A DNA stretch of 9,039 nucleotides from Collinsella aerofaciens (GTDB lineage: Bacteria; Actinomycetota; Coriobacteriia; Coriobacteriales; Coriobacteriaceae). The notes beneath the pieces were generated by a model. It saw only the letters and a list, made by a program, of their open reading frames with translations. It had not been told where the DNA came from and ran no database searches. Below are positions 6,436 through 9,039 of this stretch, in pieces. A program made the translations under genes and the position numbers. Location: the NCBI GenBank assembly GCA_021641225.1, contig JAJWXI010000065.1, forward strand, positions 1 through 9,039. Direction: 5' to 3'. Numbering within the stretch: position 1 is the stretch's first letter; each line of letters starts with the position of its first letter.

Positions 6436-6570
6436 ATGTTCAGTTCGTTTACATACCGTTTAGGCTGATTTCTCTACCGCCTACGGGTATTTCGCGCTAA
6501 ACTTCTAAACAGAAGAGTAAAACATTTAGTAAACAGAACAAAACGAAACATGCGTCTGTTTACTGAACAT
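6436..6570. promoter_or_regulatory. Operator-rich leader of the isomerase-transketolase operon
   Basis: This stretch carries six TAAAC/GTTTA half-sites: CGTTTAC 6446-6452, CGTTTAG 6457-6463, CTAAAC 6497-6502, CTAAACAG 6505-6512, GTAAACAG 6529-6536 and TGTTTAC 6557-6563. The sequence at 6504-6521 is the 17/18 match to the regulator's own promoter. AGTAAACAGA (6528-6537) and TCTGTTTACT (6555-6564) are a perfect 10-bp inverted repeat. An outer pair, ATGTTCAGT (6436-6444) and ACTGAACAT (6562-6570), is a perfect 9-bp inverted repeat. TTTACA at 6448-6453 could be a -35 box, but no convincing -10 follows at the right distance, so the start site is not assigned. Confidence 0.6.
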
Positions 6571-6590
6571 GTGACTAGGGGAGGACGTAC

Positions 6591-8117
6591 ATGGATAAGA
6601 TCAAGCTCGGTTTTGTGCCGACGCGCCGCAGTATCTTTAGCGCGCCGGACGCGATCAAGTATCGCGGCCTGACGGCTGACCGTCTGCGCGAGATCGGTGT
6701 CGACATCGTCGATATCGACGACATCAACGACGAGGGCCTGCTGTTCGACGACAGCCATATCGAGCCCATCGTCAAGAAGTTCCGCGCCGAGGGCGTCGAC
6801 GGCATCATGCTGTGCCACGCCAACTTTGGCACCGAGTACGTCTGCGCCCGCCTTGCCCGCGAGCTCGGCCTGCCTGTGCTGCTGTGGGGCCCGCGCGACG
6901 AGCGCCCCGAGCCCGACGGCACCCGCCTGCGCGACAGCCAGTGCGGCCTGTTCGCGACCGGCAAGGTCCTGCGCCGCTTCCAGGTACCCTTCACCTACAT
7001 GACCAACTGCCGCCTGACCGATCCCGAGTTCGAGCGCGGCGTCTGGGACTTCCTGGCCGTGTGCAACGTCGTCAAGACCTTCAAGCACACCCGCATCCTG
7101 CAGATGGCCACCCGTCCGTTCGACTTCTGGTCGACCATGTGTAACGAGGGCGAGCTGCTCGAGAAGTTCAACATCCAGCTTTCGCCCATCCCCATGACCG
7201 AGCTTGTCCAGGCTGTGCGTGACGCTCAGGCCGACGAGCAGGCCATGTCCGCCATGCTCGCCCACATCGCCGACAGCTTTGAGATCTGCATCCCCGAGGA
7301 CAAGGTCCCCGCGGTCGCTGGACTCGCCATCGCCATGAAGCGCCTGGTCGAGAAGTACGGCTGCAACGCCGGCGCCATCCAGTGCTGGAACGCCCTGCAG
7401 GACGAGCTGGGCATTATGCCCTGCGCCGCCAACGCCATTCTCAACGAGATGGGCATCCCCGTCGTCTGCGAGACCGACATCCACGGCGCTATCACCGCGC
7501 TGATGGTCGAGGCCGCCGATCTGGGTCGTCACCGTGGCATGTTCGCCGACTGGACGGTTCGTCATCCCGACAACGAGAACGGCGAGCTGCTGCAGCACTG
7601 CGGCCCTTGGCCCTGCAGCTGCGCGGCCGTCAAGCCCAAGCTCACCTACCCGCTGGCCTTCGATCACCCCGGCGCGCTGACGGCCGAGGCCAAGCACGGC
7701 GACCTCACCCTTGCCCGCTTTGACGGCGACAACGGCGAGTATTCGCTGCTGCTGGGCAATGCCCGCGGCATCGACGGCCCTGCCGGTATGGGCACCTACC
7801 TGTGGGTCGAGGTCGAGAACCTCAAGCGCCTCGAGGCCAAGATCGTCGAGGGCCCCTACATCCACCACTGCGTGGCCATCCACGCCAACGTGGTGCCGGT
7901 GCTCTACGAGGCGTGCAAGTACATCGGCATTGTCCCCGACCTGTACGATCCCATCGAAGAAGACGTCAAAGCTTACCTGCGAGGAGAGGAGAAATGGCAA
8001 CTATCGAAGAGCTTGAATCCCTGCGTTGGGACCTTCGCCGCGATTGCGTCGATATCATCATGGCTGGCGCCGGCGGGCACATCGGCGGCGACATGTCGGT
8101 CATCGATGCCCTCATGA
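6591..8117 (+). CDS. L-fucose/L-arabinose isomerase-like sugar isomerase
   Basis: The frame has 508 codons, of which about the first 467 look like the family. The likely role is metal-dependent interconversion of an aldose and a ketose in the cytoplasm. Family-like features are the N-terminal Rossmann-like part (LGFVP at 6-10, GIMLCHANFGTEY at 71-83) and a catalytic half. The latter holds VVCETDIHGAIT (291-302, E294), MFADW (317-321, D320), LLQHCG (333-338, H336) and YIHHCVAIHA (423-432). Glu, Asp and His in these places resemble the Mn2+ ligands of FucI/AraA enzymes. The Shine-Dalgarno AGGGGAGG (6577-6584) lies 6 bases before the ATG. The final 40 residues after LRGEEK overlap the transketolase gene by 124 bases and do not look like the family; the functional protein may need only residues 1-468. 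Codon use favours C-ending codons, suggesting high expression. The substrate is not identifiable. Confidence 0.8.
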   Translation: MDKIKLGFVPTRRSIFSAPDAIKYRGLTADRLREIGVDIVDIDDINDEGLLFDDSHIEPIVKKFRAEGVDGIMLCHANFGTEYVCARLARELGLPVLLWGPRDERPEPDGTRLRDSQCGLFATGKVLRRFQVPFTYMTNCRLTDPEFERGVWDFLAVCNVVKTFKHTRILQMATRPFDFWSTMCNEGELLEKFNIQLSPIPMTELVQAVRDAQADEQAMSAMLAHIADSFEICIPEDKVPAVAGLAIAMKRLVEKYGCNAGAIQCWNALQDELGIMPCAANAILNEMGIPVVCETDIHGAITALMVEAADLGRHRGMFADWTVRHPDNENGELLQHCGPWPCSCAAVKPKLTYPLAFDHPGALTAEAKHGDLTLARFDGDNGEYSLLLGNARGIDGPAGMGTYLWVEVENLKRLEAKIVEGPYIHHCVAIHANVVPVLYEACKYIGIVPDLYDPIEEDVKAYLRGEEKWQLSKSLNPCVGTFAAIASISSWLAPAGTSAATCRSSMPS

Positions 8118-8830
8118 CCCTCTACGCCAACCACCTCAACATTTCTCCCGAGACCGTCGACGATCCCAACCGCGATCGCTTCGTGCTCTCCAAGGGCCAC
8201 GCCATGGAGGCCTACTACGCGGTGCTGTGCCACGAGGGCTACCTGGACCTCGACGATGTTAAGGCCCGCTTCTCCAAGTTCGGCAGCCCCTACATCGGCC
8301 ACCCCAACAACAAGCTCAAGGGCATCGAGATGAACTCGGGCTCGCTGGGTCACGGCCTGCCCGTGGCCGTCGGGATGGCGCTTGCCGGCAAGATGGATGG
8401 CCGCGACTACCGCGTCTACACCATCATGGGCGACGGCGAGCTTGCCGAGGGCTCGGTCTGGGAGGGCGCCATGAGCGGCGGCAACTACCAGCTCGATAAC
8501 CTGTGCGCGCTCGTGGACCGCAACCGCCTGCAGATCAGCGGCAGCACCGAGGACGTCATGAAACAGGACTCGCAGGAGGAGCGCTGGGCCGCCTTCGGTT
8601 GGAACGTGCTGTCCATTCCGGGCAACGACGTCCAGGCCATCGACGCCGCGCTGACGCTCGCGGCCGAGACCAAGGGTAAGCCCACGGTCATCATCCTCAA
8701 CACCGTTAAGGGCTATGGCTCGCCGGTTATGGAGGACAAGGCCGGCTGGCATCACCACCTGCCCAACGACGAGGAATATGCCCAGATCATCGCCGATTTC
8801 GCTGCCCACAAGGAGGCCATCAATGGCTAA
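7994..8830 (+). CDS. Transketolase, N-terminal (thiamine diphosphate-binding) subunit
   Basis: The 278-residue protein is the pyrophosphate-binding half of a split transketolase, which moves two-carbon ketol units between sugar phosphates. Family features include GHIGGDMSVIDAL (28-40, H29), VLSKGHAMEAYY (64-75, H69) and the GSLGHGLPVAVGMAL segment (116-130). The thiamine diphosphate/Mg2+ motif starts at GDGE (146-149) and ends at DRN (175-177), with D147 and N177 as expected metal ligands. GWHHHLP (251-257) supplies a substrate-site His. Length fits separate N-subunits, which are half of the 620-700 residue fused enzymes. GGAGAGGAG (7982-7990) precedes the ATG. The gene overlaps the isomerase frame upstream and the C-subunit gene downstream by 8 bases, so translation is coupled. 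It is probably specific to this operon's sugar rather than the housekeeping pentose phosphate enzyme, though that is inference. Confidence 0.93.
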   Translation: MATIEELESLRWDLRRDCVDIIMAGAGGHIGGDMSVIDALMTLYANHLNISPETVDDPNRDRFVLSKGHAMEAYYAVLCHEGYLDLDDVKARFSKFGSPYIGHPNNKLKGIEMNSGSLGHGLPVAVGMALAGKMDGRDYRVYTIMGDGELAEGSVWEGAMSGGNYQLDNLCALVDRNRLQISGSTEDVMKQDSQEERWAAFGWNVLSIPGNDVQAIDAALTLAAETKGKPTVIILNTVKGYGSPVMEDKAGWHHHLPNDEEYAQIIADFAAHKEAING

Positions 8831-9039
8831 CAAGATCGCCAACCGCAAGGTTATCTGCGACACGCTGCTCGAGGCCGCCGCAACCGATAGGGACATCGTT
8901 GTCCTGTGCTCCGACTCCCGCGGCTCCGCGTCGCTCACGCCGTTCTTCGACCAGTATCCCCAGCAGTCCATCGAGGTCGGCATTGCCGAGCAGGACCTGG
9001 TGAGCATCGCCGCCGGCATGGCTTCGTGCGGCAAGAAGG
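8823..9039 (+). CDS. Transketolase, C-terminal (pyrimidine-binding) subunit, partial
   Basis: The first 72 codons of the partner subunit are visible and the gene runs off the window. It starts at the ATG at 8823, with AAGGAGG (8810-8816) six bases upstream, and shares ATGGCTAA with the end of the N-subunit gene. VVLCSDSRGS (26-35) and IEVGIAEQDLVSIAAGMA (50-67) match the start of the transketolase pyrimidine domain. E56 corresponds to the conserved catalytic Glu that activates thiamine diphosphate. The two subunits should form an alpha2beta2-type enzyme with active sites at their interface. A 1-deoxyxylulose-5-phosphate synthase-like or dehydrogenase E1-beta relationship is less likely given the N-subunit motifs. 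Confidence 0.9.
   Translation, partial: MANKIANRKVICDTLLEAAATDRDIVVLCSDSRGSASLTPFFDQYPQQSIEVGIAEQDLVSIAAGMASCGKK

Noticed and set aside
6474..8000. Minus-strand frame of 508 codons opposite the isomerase
   Set aside because: The sense strand has clear family motifs and a strong Shine-Dalgarno site. The antisense translation is an Ala/Gly/Val/Leu-rich mirror with no recognisable domain.
7973..9034. Minus-strand frame of 353 codons opposite the transketolase genes
   Set aside because: It is antisense to two transketolase halves with intact cofactor motifs and coupled starts.

Overview
The window looks like a chromosomal segment of a GC-rich Gram-positive actinobacterium. Gene content, codon use and the style of the intergenic DNA suggest a gut Coriobacteriia of the Collinsella type. 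This is an inference from general familiarity; no marker gene is present to prove it.

Layout. Bases 1-192 are the last 63 codons of an Nramp-type metal transporter, followed by a hairpin. Bases 193-740 hold no convincing gene. They contain a 230-bp module bounded by 32-bp inverted repeats, a cluster of degenerate short repeats and a very GC-rich hairpin. The minus strand (2957-741) encodes a 738-residue OafA-type membrane O-acyltransferase fused to an SGNH hydrolase-like domain. It is transcribed divergently from a two-gene salvage operon on the plus strand: ribokinase (3145-4140) and, 4 bp later, an inosine/uridine-preferring-type nucleoside hydrolase (4145-5119). Together these can turn a ribonucleoside into free base and ribose 5-phosphate.

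The second half (5120-9039) is a regulator plus catabolic operon. A LacI-family repressor (5323-6333) ends at a strong intrinsic terminator with a UUCG loop. An operator-rich leader then precedes an L-fucose/L-arabinose isomerase-like sugar isomerase (6591), a transketolase N-terminal subunit (7994-8830) and a transketolase C-terminal subunit (8823, running off the window). The three catabolic genes are tightly coupled by overlaps. An 18-bp sequence (17/18 identical) occurs in opposite orientation upstream of both the repressor and the isomerase. Many TAAAC/GTTTA half-sites surround it, which points to autoregulation and direct control of the operon by this LacI protein.

The most interesting part is this operon: a FucI-fold isomerase coupled to a dedicated split transketolase under a local repressor. 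Split transketolases paired with a sugar isomerase are known from specialised pathways (apiose and the transketolase route of sulfoquinovose breakdown), but the substrate here cannot be read from the window. The isomerase frame also runs 124 bases into the transketolase gene, which is unusual.
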